Positions 35,377-43,826 of a DNA stretch of 64,000 nucleotides are shown here, one piece after another. Source of the stretch: CAWANF01 sp963783355 (GTDB lineage Bacteria > Bacteroidota > Rhodothermia > Balneolales > DATFMH01). Where the stretch lies: contig CAWANF010000012.1 of assembly GCA_963783355.1 (NCBI GenBank), positions 186,001-250,000 of the forward strand, written 5' to 3'. The notes beneath the pieces were generated by a model, which was given only the letters and a program-made list of their open reading frames with translations, was not told where the DNA came from and searched no databases. The translations under genes and the position numbers were made by a program. The stretch's first letter is position 1. Each line of letters begins with the position of its first letter.

Positions 35377-35395
35377 ATGTATCATAATCATTATC
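35377..35395 (+). promoter_or_regulatory. Fur-box-like site upstream of the lipoprotein gene
   Basis: The 19 nt ATGTATCATAATCATTATC match the classic Fur consensus GATAATGATAATCATTATC at 14 positions, including twelve in a row at the right end. It lies 85 nt before the lipoprotein ATG at 35480, in the 308-nt gap with the divergent M13 gene. The rest of that gap is AT-rich with nothing else visible. Iron control is inferred from the match alone. Confidence 0.4.
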
Positions 35396-35479
35396 AATGT
35401 GATTATACTTTTTACAAATAACTTTATTCATAACGAATATTATATCATGCGGGCACAGTCAAATATTTTTTTCTCTGCG

Positions 35480-35977
35480 ATGAAACGTTTTTTAATCTTG
35501 TGTTCCTTTTTTTTAGTATCCTTGACCATTGGGTGCAAAAATCAAAAAACGAAAACCGAACAGAAACAAAATTTGGAAATCATAAAAGCAGTGAAACATG
35601 CCTACGGGCTGGAGAAAGATTTACGGGATCATGCTTCCGAATTTCATACCCGTGAACAGGTTTTGGAACATTTCAAACAGGGATTTGGAATTGATTTGGC
35701 CAACAGCCTCACGGATTATTCGTGGACAGGACATGAAATAGAGATTTCCGACAAAACGATGTCTCCTCCCGATTCTATCACCGTATTATCTAAAACGGAA
35801 GATTCAGCTGTTGTCTATTACCCTGTTCCTTCCGATTTACGAGCCTTATGGGGACTGAAGAAATACGCGATTGATAATCTCCGCAAAATTGATGGAGTAT
35901 GGAAAATCTTCGAATCCAAAAATGTGGCTGCGATCCCCGCTCAAACAAAGAAAGATGCTAACTCTTCAAACCCATAA
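35480..35977 (+). CDS. Unrecognised lipoprotein
   Basis: 165 residues from the ATG at 35480; the frame runs 53 codons further upstream, but that part is an implausible hydrophobic leader. The signal segment ends with a lipobox (SLTIGC). The mature part is charged and helical at first (EIIKAVKHAYGLEKDLRDHA, EQVLEHFKQGFGIDLA), then beta-rich (DSAVVYYPVPSDLRALWG, VWKIFESKNVAAIP), a layout seen in NTF2-like/DUF4878-type domains. No family can be named. A Fur-like box lies upstream. Confidence 0.6.
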   Translation: MKRFLILCSFFLVSLTIGCKNQKTKTEQKQNLEIIKAVKHAYGLEKDLRDHASEFHTREQVLEHFKQGFGIDLANSLTDYSWTGHEIEISDKTMSPPDSITVLSKTEDSAVVYYPVPSDLRALWGLKKYAIDNLRKIDGVWKIFESKNVAAIPAQTKKDANSSNP

Positions 35978-36084
35978 AAATATATTTCCGGGATGTTAAC
36001 GTTAAAAATGGTCAAATTCCTTATTTATTTGGCAGATTAAACGGACCTAAACTATAAATAAAATTCTTGGTATCGATTTAAATA

Positions 36085-38286
36085 ATGGAAAAAGAGATCA
36101 ATACGTTCAACTCCATAAAACGGAAAACATTACTATTTCCTCGATTGCAAAACCTGGCTCGCCTGAGTTTCATTTTAATTGTATTTTCACTTTTTTCTGT
36201 TTTCAATCCACTTCCAGGTTTTGCACAGAATACTCCGAAAGGGTTATTGACGGAACTTTTACGCAACCCTGCAAAAACTACATTTACGACTGAACATCCT
36301 CACTTTTCATGGATAGTTCCTACTACTCATCAGGGCGATTATCAAACAGCTTACCAAATTATCGTAACCAGCAGCCGTAAAAAACTGGCATTGGAAACCG
36401 AAGTCTTTTGGAATACGGGCAAAATTAAATCAAATCAATCCACGAATATTCGATATTCAGGAAAGGCTCTGAAACCGAACAGTACCTATTTCTGGCAAGT
36501 GAGAACCTGGAATTATCGCGAAGAGCCTTCGGGATTTTCAAAACCACAGGAATTTAAGACTGCCGGACTTCTAAACGAGTTTAAAATCAACGATGAGCCA
36601 GTTATTACCACCCCGGTGACGCCAATCAAAATCTTAAAAAAAACTTCTGGATATTACTTCATTGATTTTGGAAAAGATGCTTATTCATGGCTGCGACTGA
36701 CATTAAATGCAAAATCAGCAGGCAAATTAATGGTTCGCTTTGGTGAAAAAGCCGAAGACAATGCTATTGATCGACATCCGGGAGGCACTATCCGCTATGC
36801 CGACACTACCGTCGTTTTAAAACCGGGCAGGCATACTTATAACATTCACACAAGTCCGAATTATAGAAATACGCATGGAAGCGCCGTCCCCGTTCCGGAA
36901 CATTTAGGAGTTCTATTACCATTCAGATATGTTGAAATTGAAGGATCTCCTGCCGCTATAAAGAAATCCATGATCCGTCAAATAACCGTTCATGAACCCT
37001 TTGACGATAGTGCGTCCTATTTTAAATCGTCAAATGCCACACTCAATGAAGTCTGGAACCTGTGCAAATATTCGATCAAGGCCACATCGGCGTTCGGACT
37101 CTATATCGATGGTGACCGTGAACGAACACCTTACGAAGCGGACGCCTATATCAATCAGCTGGGACATTATTCGGTGGACAGAAGTTATGCCATGGCACGC
37201 CGCACAGAACAATATCTTCTGAAACATCCCACCTGGCCGACGGAATGGAAATTTCATTCCATTTTTACCGCCTATGCCGATTATATGTACACCGGTAACG
37301 AAGAGTTATTACGACACGACTATCCAATTCTGCAATCGAAGCTCCTGCAAAAATATGCCCGTCCCGATGGGCTGCTTGATACACATGAACTTCGCGATAT
37401 CGTCGATTGGCCAGGCCATGAACGCGATGGCTATGTTATGAAACCGGTCAATACCGTTGTTAACGCTTTTTACTATCGATCTTTAATTGAAATGTCTGAT
37501 ATTGCGCAAGCTATTGGCAAACATAGTGACGCAATGCGCTACCTCGAACAGGCAAAACAATTAAAAAAAGTATTCAACGAAAAATTATTTGATTTAAAAA
37601 CCGGTCTATATATTGATGGAATCGGAACAAATCACTCGGCCGATCATGCAAACTTCTTCCCGTTGGCCTTCGGACTTGTACCCGGTGCCCGTCAGGCTAA
37701 CATCGTGAAATTTCTTGATTCCAAAGGCATGGCGCCATCCGTTTATGGAGCTCAATATTTATTGACCGCACTTTATGACGCAGGAGCATCGAATGAAGCT
37801 CTTCATTTAATGACATCCCATTCTATTCGCAGCTGGTACAACATGATTAAAGTCGGTTCAACAATTACGCTCGAAGCATGGGATATGAAATTCAAAAATA
37901 ATCTGGACTGGAATCACGCCTGGGGAGCGGCCCCGGCAAATATCATTCCACGTTACCTCATGGGGGTTAGGCCATTAGAACCGGGTTTTGCCAAAGCATT
38001 AATTGCTCCACAGCCGGGTACTTTAAAGATGGCAAGCGGCAAGTTTCCAACAATACGCGGCCCCATTTACGTTAGCTTTGTTAACCAACCAGAACGTTCA
38101 TTTAAAATGGATTTCACGACTCCGGCTAATATGAACACTCGTGTTGAGATTCCGGATTTAGGGAGCGAGTCTAACTATATAAGCATAAACGGAAAATCCA
38201 TTAAAGGTAAGATTGAAAATCATAAAGTCATTGTCGATTTGCCTGCAGGTCATTATGTTATTCAACGTAAAGCCGGCCTGAAATAA
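36085..38286 (+). CDS. Secreted alpha-L-rhamnosidase (GH78-like)
   Basis: 733 residues. A signal sequence ends near LPGFAQN. A fibronectin-III-like domain follows (TEHPHFSWIVP ... FWQVRTWNY ... PQEFKTA), then a beta-sandwich (PFRYVEIEG), and then the (alpha/alpha)6 catalytic domain. Within it, YIDGDRERTPYEADAY carries the conserved Asp/Arg/Glu cluster of GH78, and TLEAWDMKF and HAWGAAPANIIPRYLMGV are the downstream landmarks. The C-terminal sandwich ends near HYVIQRK. It removes terminal rhamnose from plant or microbial glycans. It is shorter than many GH78 enzymes and no transporter is adjacent. Confidence 0.85.
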   Translation: MEKEINTFNSIKRKTLLFPRLQNLARLSFILIVFSLFSVFNPLPGFAQNTPKGLLTELLRNPAKTTFTTEHPHFSWIVPTTHQGDYQTAYQIIVTSSRKKLALETEVFWNTGKIKSNQSTNIRYSGKALKPNSTYFWQVRTWNYREEPSGFSKPQEFKTAGLLNEFKINDEPVITTPVTPIKILKKTSGYYFIDFGKDAYSWLRLTLNAKSAGKLMVRFGEKAEDNAIDRHPGGTIRYADTTVVLKPGRHTYNIHTSPNYRNTHGSAVPVPEHLGVLLPFRYVEIEGSPAAIKKSMIRQITVHEPFDDSASYFKSSNATLNEVWNLCKYSIKATSAFGLYIDGDRERTPYEADAYINQLGHYSVDRSYAMARRTEQYLLKHPTWPTEWKFHSIFTAYADYMYTGNEELLRHDYPILQSKLLQKYARPDGLLDTHELRDIVDWPGHERDGYVMKPVNTVVNAFYYRSLIEMSDIAQAIGKHSDAMRYLEQAKQLKKVFNEKLFDLKTGLYIDGIGTNHSADHANFFPLAFGLVPGARQANIVKFLDSKGMAPSVYGAQYLLTALYDAGASNEALHLMTSHSIRSWYNMIKVGSTITLEAWDMKFKNNLDWNHAWGAAPANIIPRYLMGVRPLEPGFAKALIAPQPGTLKMASGKFPTIRGPIYVSFVNQPERSFKMDFTTPANMNTRVEIPDLGSESNYISINGKSIKGKIENHKVIVDLPAGHYVIQRKAGLK

Positions 38287-38441
38287 TATTTCGTTTGGTC
38301 TGGACAAATGAGCATTTATTTCTGTCACCATTCCCGGTTCTTTAAATAAAAGATGCAATAAATTCGTGAAATTTGGCGTTTATATACCGAGATTCATATA
38401 TTTTTTCATAAGAATTAATGACCATTTATTCTTATGAAAAT

Positions 38442-38657
38442 ATGAAACGGAAAATTGTCGGATTTCATCAGGATGAATTGGATGACTGGGTTGCGGATTT
38501 GGAATGCGGACACACTCAACATGTTCGTCACAACCCTCCATGGATGAATCGCCCCTGGGTTATAACTAAAGAAGGAAGACAAAAATATCTCGGTTTTGAA
38601 CTGGACTGTAAGGACTGTGATTACGAAAAAACTTCTATCCGGCAAGAAGAAATTTGA
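38442..38657 (+). CDS. DUF3565 family protein
   Basis: 71 residues from the ATG at 38442 (MKRKIVGFHQDELDDWVADL); an earlier ATG at 38418 is in frame. The family pattern is clear: CGHTQHVRHNPPWMNRPWV, GRQKYLGFELDCKDCD. The Cys-His and CxxC positions suggest a small zinc-binding domain. The function is not known, and relatives in Vibrio and Photobacterium have been called pressure-regulated. It stands alone. Confidence 0.82.
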   Translation: MKRKIVGFHQDELDDWVADLECGHTQHVRHNPPWMNRPWVITKEGRQKYLGFELDCKDCDYEKTSIRQEEI

Positions 38658-38850
38658 ATATTTGTACATTAATGTATTTTTGAGCACATTTATTCTTCTT
38701 GTAATTAAAAAATTAGTAGAAATGATTAGCATTCCATATATTTCGGATTAAATGGTCCGAAATATATTTGACAATATCACACCAGGTTATATTTTAAGAT
38801 CTTCAGGTTATTTTGACTGAAAAATAAATTTTGAACAGGATTTTTTTATC

Positions 38851-40668
38851 ATGCAAAATTACGCTCACTTATTCCATATCCCCGTTATGGGAACCGGCCA
38901 TTCGGTTGACACACCAATACGAGTTGCTCCATACGGTATTTCTTCGGTAATCTCCATTGTTGATGATTTACTATTGGAAAAGATCCGGAAATATTATTGT
39001 CGGACATTTAACCTGCCGTATACCAACATTCCACGAAAGGATCCCGATGGACGTGCAAAACGAATCACGGCATACCTGGAAACGGTCCAGGAAATTGTAA
39101 ATCTCAAAATGGAAGCCATCAGAAATCAACCCTTTTTCGAAAAGAATGAAAAAGAGAAATATTTTGAGCTTCTGCCTGCCGAGAGCCCTCAGCGTAAATT
39201 GTATGATCAATTTTTGTCGATGAAAGACAGTGTAGAACGCAGTAATCTGGCGACGAAACTGAATGACATGATGCATCCCGGTTCCATTGATGTAAATATC
39301 ATGGCAAAAGTCGACCGAATTACCTTCGATAATAATGATCAACCCCTGAGTTCTGAATATACCGATGCCAATGCTGCTCTTCGGGGATTTGCCAATAGCA
39401 GTCTTCATTCAGGCCTGGTGTTATCAGCCGGTTTCAATCCGAATTTATATGGATATCTGACACAGTTTCGTGATTTCTATCGTGATAAAACGGGTGATAT
39501 AAGGAAAAAAATCATTCTTAAAGTCAGTGATTTTCGTTCTGCGCTGATCCAGGGAAAATATCTGGCTAAAAAAGGATTGGAAGTTTTTGAATTTAGAATT
39601 GAATCGGGTTTGAATTGCGGTGGACATGCATTTCCATCCGACGGACACTTACTGCCGGTACTCCTGCAGGAATTTAAGGAAAAAAGAGAACAGCTAGTCC
39701 AGCAATTTCAGCCTATGGTTGAAAAATTCTATGAGGAAATGGGCTGGGAATATCCTGAGAAAAAAGCTGATAATATACCGCTGATTACGGTTCAGGGGGG
39801 TATTGGTACCAATGGCGAACTTCGCCGGTTGATGGAAGATTTCGGGATGGATTCGACGGGCTGGGGAAGTCCTTTTTTACTGGTTCCCGAAGCTACCTGC
39901 GTTGATAATCCCACCCGGGAATTATTAAAAGATGCCGGAGAAGAAGATTTGTATCTGAGTAATGTCTCCCCCCTGGGCGTGCCTTTTAATAATGTTCGTA
40001 ACTCTGGTTCTGAAAAATGGACCAAAGAACGTTCATTAGGCAAAAAACCCGGATCAGCATGTCCAAAAGGATATCTGCAATCGAATACAGAATTTACTGT
40101 TAACCCGATTTGTACAGCCTCAACTCAGTACCAATTATTAAAGATCGACCAAATCCTTCATATGGATATCGTTGATGAGGAAAAAGAAAAGATGAAAGAA
40201 CGCGTAATGGATAAAACCTGTCTTTGTGATCACCTCGGCAATGGTGCTCTTATCTCATTGGGACTTATCCAGGAAGAACGCGCTCCACAAGCAATTTGCC
40301 CGGGACCGAACATCGCTTATTTCAAGGGTGTTTATTCCCTGATTGAAATGGTTAATCATATTTATGGAAGAGGAAAATCATTAGTCTCTTCGGAACGTCC
40401 ACATATGTTTGCTAAAGAAATCAAACTATATGTCGATTATTTTAAAAGAATGATAGACGATTTTGATGGTTCCAAAAAGGCATACAAAACCATGGAACGA
40501 TTTAAATCAAATCTGTTAAACGGAATGGAATTCTGTCTGAATATAGCGACTCGAAAACCCTATGAAGATGAAAACCTCGCTTCTATTTTAGAATATGTAG
40601 AAGAACAGAAAACGCGACTTTTGCATCTGTTTGAATTGCTTGAGATGAAGGAATTAGCATTATCCTGA
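38851..40668 (+). CDS. Large cysteine-rich protein, possible TIM-barrel flavoprotein
   Basis: 605 residues, no signal or membrane segment; I do not recognise the family. The N-terminus (HIPVMGTGHSVDTPIRVAPYG) and the later IILKVSDFRSA, KGLEVFEFRIESGLNCGGHA and IPLITVQGGIGTNGEL match the order of beta strands and glycine loops in nitronate-monooxygenase/IMPDH-type TIM barrels that bind FMN or a phosphate. There are nine Cys (50, 256, 350, 404, 421, 457, 459, 483, 562), several in conserved-looking turns (NCGGH, EATC, SACPKG, NPIC, KTCLCDHLGNG, AICPGP), so an Fe-S site or metal is possible. It has its own terminator and no operon partner. Confidence 0.6.
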   Translation: MQNYAHLFHIPVMGTGHSVDTPIRVAPYGISSVISIVDDLLLEKIRKYYCRTFNLPYTNIPRKDPDGRAKRITAYLETVQEIVNLKMEAIRNQPFFEKNEKEKYFELLPAESPQRKLYDQFLSMKDSVERSNLATKLNDMMHPGSIDVNIMAKVDRITFDNNDQPLSSEYTDANAALRGFANSSLHSGLVLSAGFNPNLYGYLTQFRDFYRDKTGDIRKKIILKVSDFRSALIQGKYLAKKGLEVFEFRIESGLNCGGHAFPSDGHLLPVLLQEFKEKREQLVQQFQPMVEKFYEEMGWEYPEKKADNIPLITVQGGIGTNGELRRLMEDFGMDSTGWGSPFLLVPEATCVDNPTRELLKDAGEEDLYLSNVSPLGVPFNNVRNSGSEKWTKERSLGKKPGSACPKGYLQSNTEFTVNPICTASTQYQLLKIDQILHMDIVDEEKEKMKERVMDKTCLCDHLGNGALISLGLIQEERAPQAICPGPNIAYFKGVYSLIEMVNHIYGRGKSLVSSERPHMFAKEIKLYVDYFKRMIDDFDGSKKAYKTMERFKSNLLNGMEFCLNIATRKPYEDENLASILEYVEEQKTRLLHLFELLEMKELALS

Positions 40669-40674
40669 ATTTCC

Positions 40675-40703
40675 AAAGGCCGTTTAAAACGGCCTTTTTT
40701 ATT
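40675..40703 (+). terminator. Terminator of the 605-residue protein gene
   Basis: Stem aaaggccgt (40675-40683) and acggccttt (40689-40697) with a 5-nt loop, then a T run. Confidence 0.9.
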
Positions 40704-40791
40704 TCCTGCCCGATATTTTTCTTCTCAATTAATATTTTAACTTGAATGAAACAGGTTTAGTGAATGTTTATTAACTAACAATCACAAAAGC

Positions 40792-41352
40792 ATGATCTCA
40801 AATAGAATATTATACCTGCTTTGTTTGCCTTTGATTGTACTTTTAATTCCCGCAAACAAGGCTTCCGCGCAAGCCCAAAAAGGAGGGCTAATGTCGATAA
40901 AAATTACCAGTTCCGCTTTTACACAAAACGGGAATATTCCAAAAAAATATTCTTGCGATGGCGTGAATGTATCACTACCGTTATCGTGGACCGATGCCCC
41001 ATCCGATACCAAAAGTTTTGCGATCATTGTTGAAGATCCTGACGCCCCTTCTAAAACGTGGATACATTGGGTCATTTTTAACATCCCTCCTGCTGATACT
41101 TCATTATCGGAGCATTTTCCGACACTGAAGGAAATGTCGAATGGCATAAGGCAGGGAACCAACGATTTCAGGAATATTGGGTATGGAGGCCCATGCCCGC
41201 CATCAGGAACACATCGGTACTTCATTAAAATTTATGCCCTGAATATGATGCTGAAAATTCCCGCAGGCAGCACTAAACAACAACTGGAACTGGCAATGAA
41301 AGGGCATATACTGGCGGAAGGTGAACTTTTAGGAAAATATTCCAGGCAATAA
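40792..41352 (+). CDS. Exported YbhB/YbcL-type PEBP protein
   Basis: 186 residues: signal peptide (LLCLPLIVLLIPANKASAQAQ) and a phosphatidylethanolamine-binding-protein/Raf-kinase-inhibitor-like domain. The family's DPDAPSKTWIHWVIFNIP and GYGGPCPPSGTHRYFIKIYAL line the ligand pocket. Ligand and role are unknown in bacteria. The signal peptide places it in the periplasm, whereas E. coli YbhB is cytosolic. Confidence 0.9.
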   Translation: MISNRILYLLCLPLIVLLIPANKASAQAQKGGLMSIKITSSAFTQNGNIPKKYSCDGVNVSLPLSWTDAPSDTKSFAIIVEDPDAPSKTWIHWVIFNIPPADTSLSEHFPTLKEMSNGIRQGTNDFRNIGYGGPCPPSGTHRYFIKIYALNMMLKIPAGSTKQQLELAMKGHILAEGELLGKYSRQ

Positions 41353-41433
41353 TTATTCCCGGACCACGAATCTTCATTTTATTTTTGCTGCCACTTCTTT
41401 TTCCTTATTAATGGAATAATTACATTCTTCCAG

Positions 41434-43659
41434 TTGCATAGAACTTGCGTAGACAGGATTACAGAACAGCATCTCAGTCAATTAGCCTTGTTAAACGGTT
41501 TGTACACCAAACGATTAATTTATAGTATTTTAGTGGTTTTATGCCTTGTAATGGCTTCGGTGAAAAGCTATGCACAATCCCCGATTTATACCATCACTGC
41601 CGACAGCCTCAAACCGAATGGCAGTTACGATCTTTCCACTCTTTTATGGAAATATCAACCGGGTGATGTTCCCTCGTGGGCGAGTTCATCATACGACGAT
41701 GCGAATTGGTCCCCAATATACACTTCGTTATCATCGAACAACGGCCCGAATGTTTACTGGACCGGTACAGGATGGTTTCGTATCAACCTGAAAATTGATA
41801 CCAGCCTCGCAAGAACTCCCCTGAATCTCCGCATTCAACAATTTGGCGCTTCCGAAATCTTCCTAAATGGTATCCTCATTGAAAAACTGGGTAAAATTTC
41901 CAATGTGAAGTCGCTTCAACAAAACTATGTTACGTTTTCACCTTTACCCGAGAGTCCTCATGAAACGTTACCGCTAAAGCCAGATACGACCTATGTCCTT
42001 GCAATTCGGTATTCCATTCATTCGCTGGATTATTTGCATAAAATAGGCCTCAGCGGGGGATTCCATGTACATCTTATTAATATGAAATCGGCGGTATCCA
42101 GAACAATAAATACCTATCGTCATTTTTACTCTTATATGATGTTTCTGATCGGTATCGCTCTGGCTATTTTCCTGCTCCACCTGATGTTATATATCTTTTA
42201 CCCGGATAAGAGATCCAATCTTTTCTATGCGATACTGATAGGATTGTATGCTTTAATGAACTTATTACAGGTGTACAGTAATTTCACACATAATTTGAGT
42301 GTGTTCATTTTCATAGTAAAGCTTCAGTTTATTTCAATGATAATAATGACTTTGATAATCATTCAATTCAGTAATAATCTCATAGAACAGGCAAAAAGGT
42401 TGTGGAATTTTTCTGCCATTATTATCGGCGTGATATTGGGGATAATTTCATGGATATACGTGCTCAATGCCCGGGTATTTGTTTATTTATTCCTCTTAAC
42501 AGTAATTGTCTTAGTTTTTTGGAAGATCATCTATAAGTTTATCAGCCAACATAAAAAAGATTCTTATCTCATTGGTTTCGGCATGTTGGTTACACTGTTT
42601 CTTGTAGGAATTCAAATGCTGGTTAATATAGGCTGGATATCAAAAATGCCGGGTACAAGCAACGGTTTACTCGGTTCTTTCAGTGTATTGGGAATCATTA
42701 TTTCCATGTCGGTTTATCTGGCCAAAGATGTTGCCGACACCAATAAGGACTTGAAGAAGAAACTTGGGGAAGTTCAGGAGCTTTCAAGGATAACTATTGC
42801 CCAAAAAGAAAAAGAAACGCAGCTTCTGTTATCTACCGAACGGGAAAAATCAAAAGCACAGGGAGCAATCTTGCGAGCCAAAACAGCGGAATTGCGGCTA
42901 AAAATCAGGCAATCGGAAAATGAGAGAAGAAAAAAAGAACTGGAAGATGCCCGCAAACTACAATTGTCCATGCTGCCGGAATCTCTGCCTCAATCTGAAA
43001 AATTCGATCTAGCATTTTATATGCAGACAGCTACTGAAGTTGGCGGAGATTACTATGATTATGCCCTGTCGGATGACGGAACGCTTACCGTGGCTATCGG
43101 AGACGCTACCGGACACGGTCTGAAAGCCGGAACTCTTGTTACAGCTATCAAAAGTTTATTTCAGCTATTAGCCGACCAAAACGATATCCGTTCTATCTTT
43201 CATTCTATGAATCAATCGGTTCGGCAAATGAATCTTGGTATCTTATACATGGGAATGACGATAGCTAAACTTCAAAACGTTGACTCCGGACAAGCTGTTT
43301 TAAAGATATCCGCAGCCGGAATGCCGCCCGCATTGATTTATCATGCTGAATCTATGAGTGTTGAACAACTTATTATGAAAGGTATGCCGCTCGGCACAAA
43401 GGTGGATTTCCCTTACGAAAAAAGAAAACTGAAATTGAACAGCGGTGATGTTTTATTACTGTTTTCAGACGGCATAACAGAACTTTTCAATATAGAAAAG
43501 GAAATGTTTGGAATTACCCGACTCATTTCTGTGTTCAAAGATTTGGCGTCGTTATCTTCACGAAATATTATTGAAGAATTACAGAAAACCATCTCCGATT
43601 GGCTGAATGGAAAACTTCCAGAAGATGATATTACTTTTATCGTAGCGAAAGTCCGTTAA
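41434..43659 (+). CDS. 7TM-receptor (7TMR-DISM) SpoIIE-type PP2C phosphatase
   Basis: 741 residues in one chain. An N-terminal signal/anchor (SILVVLCLVMASVKSYAQ) is followed by an extracellular beta-sandwich (about 60-215), then seven membrane helices (about 225-430), a coiled coil rich in E and K (about 440-515) and a SpoIIE/RsbU phosphatase domain. In the latter, GGDYYDYAL, GDATGHGLKAGTLV, LLLFSDGITELF and PEDDITFIVAKV hold the metal-binding Asp residues. Such proteins dephosphorylate anti-sigma-factor antagonists (RsbV/SpoIIAA type). No RsbV/RsbW genes are adjacent. The frame begins at TTG; the true start may lie a little downstream. Confidence 0.88.
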   Translation: MHRTCVDRITEQHLSQLALLNGLYTKRLIYSILVVLCLVMASVKSYAQSPIYTITADSLKPNGSYDLSTLLWKYQPGDVPSWASSSYDDANWSPIYTSLSSNNGPNVYWTGTGWFRINLKIDTSLARTPLNLRIQQFGASEIFLNGILIEKLGKISNVKSLQQNYVTFSPLPESPHETLPLKPDTTYVLAIRYSIHSLDYLHKIGLSGGFHVHLINMKSAVSRTINTYRHFYSYMMFLIGIALAIFLLHLMLYIFYPDKRSNLFYAILIGLYALMNLLQVYSNFTHNLSVFIFIVKLQFISMIIMTLIIIQFSNNLIEQAKRLWNFSAIIIGVILGIISWIYVLNARVFVYLFLLTVIVLVFWKIIYKFISQHKKDSYLIGFGMLVTLFLVGIQMLVNIGWISKMPGTSNGLLGSFSVLGIIISMSVYLAKDVADTNKDLKKKLGEVQELSRITIAQKEKETQLLLSTEREKSKAQGAILRAKTAELRLKIRQSENERRKKELEDARKLQLSMLPESLPQSEKFDLAFYMQTATEVGGDYYDYALSDDGTLTVAIGDATGHGLKAGTLVTAIKSLFQLLADQNDIRSIFHSMNQSVRQMNLGILYMGMTIAKLQNVDSGQAVLKISAAGMPPALIYHAESMSVEQLIMKGMPLGTKVDFPYEKRKLKLNSGDVLLLFSDGITELFNIEKEMFGITRLISVFKDLASLSSRNIIEELQKTISDWLNGKLPEDDITFIVAKVR

Positions 43660-43826
43660 TATTTTACGATACTACCGGCCCGATTATGCTGATTGGCTGT
43701 CATATTGATGGGCATTACGAAGTACAGGTTGTTTTACTTTCTTTATTTCCAAAAGATTGAAAACTCTTCGTTATATTGATATGATAAAAATGACCAGAAA
43801 CCTTTAAACAGACTTCAAATTATAAA

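Noticed and set aside
35321..35479. 53-codon upstream extension of the lipoprotein gene
   Set aside because: The translated leader is hydrophobic and out of place before a signal peptide and lipobox; it also contains the Fur-like box.
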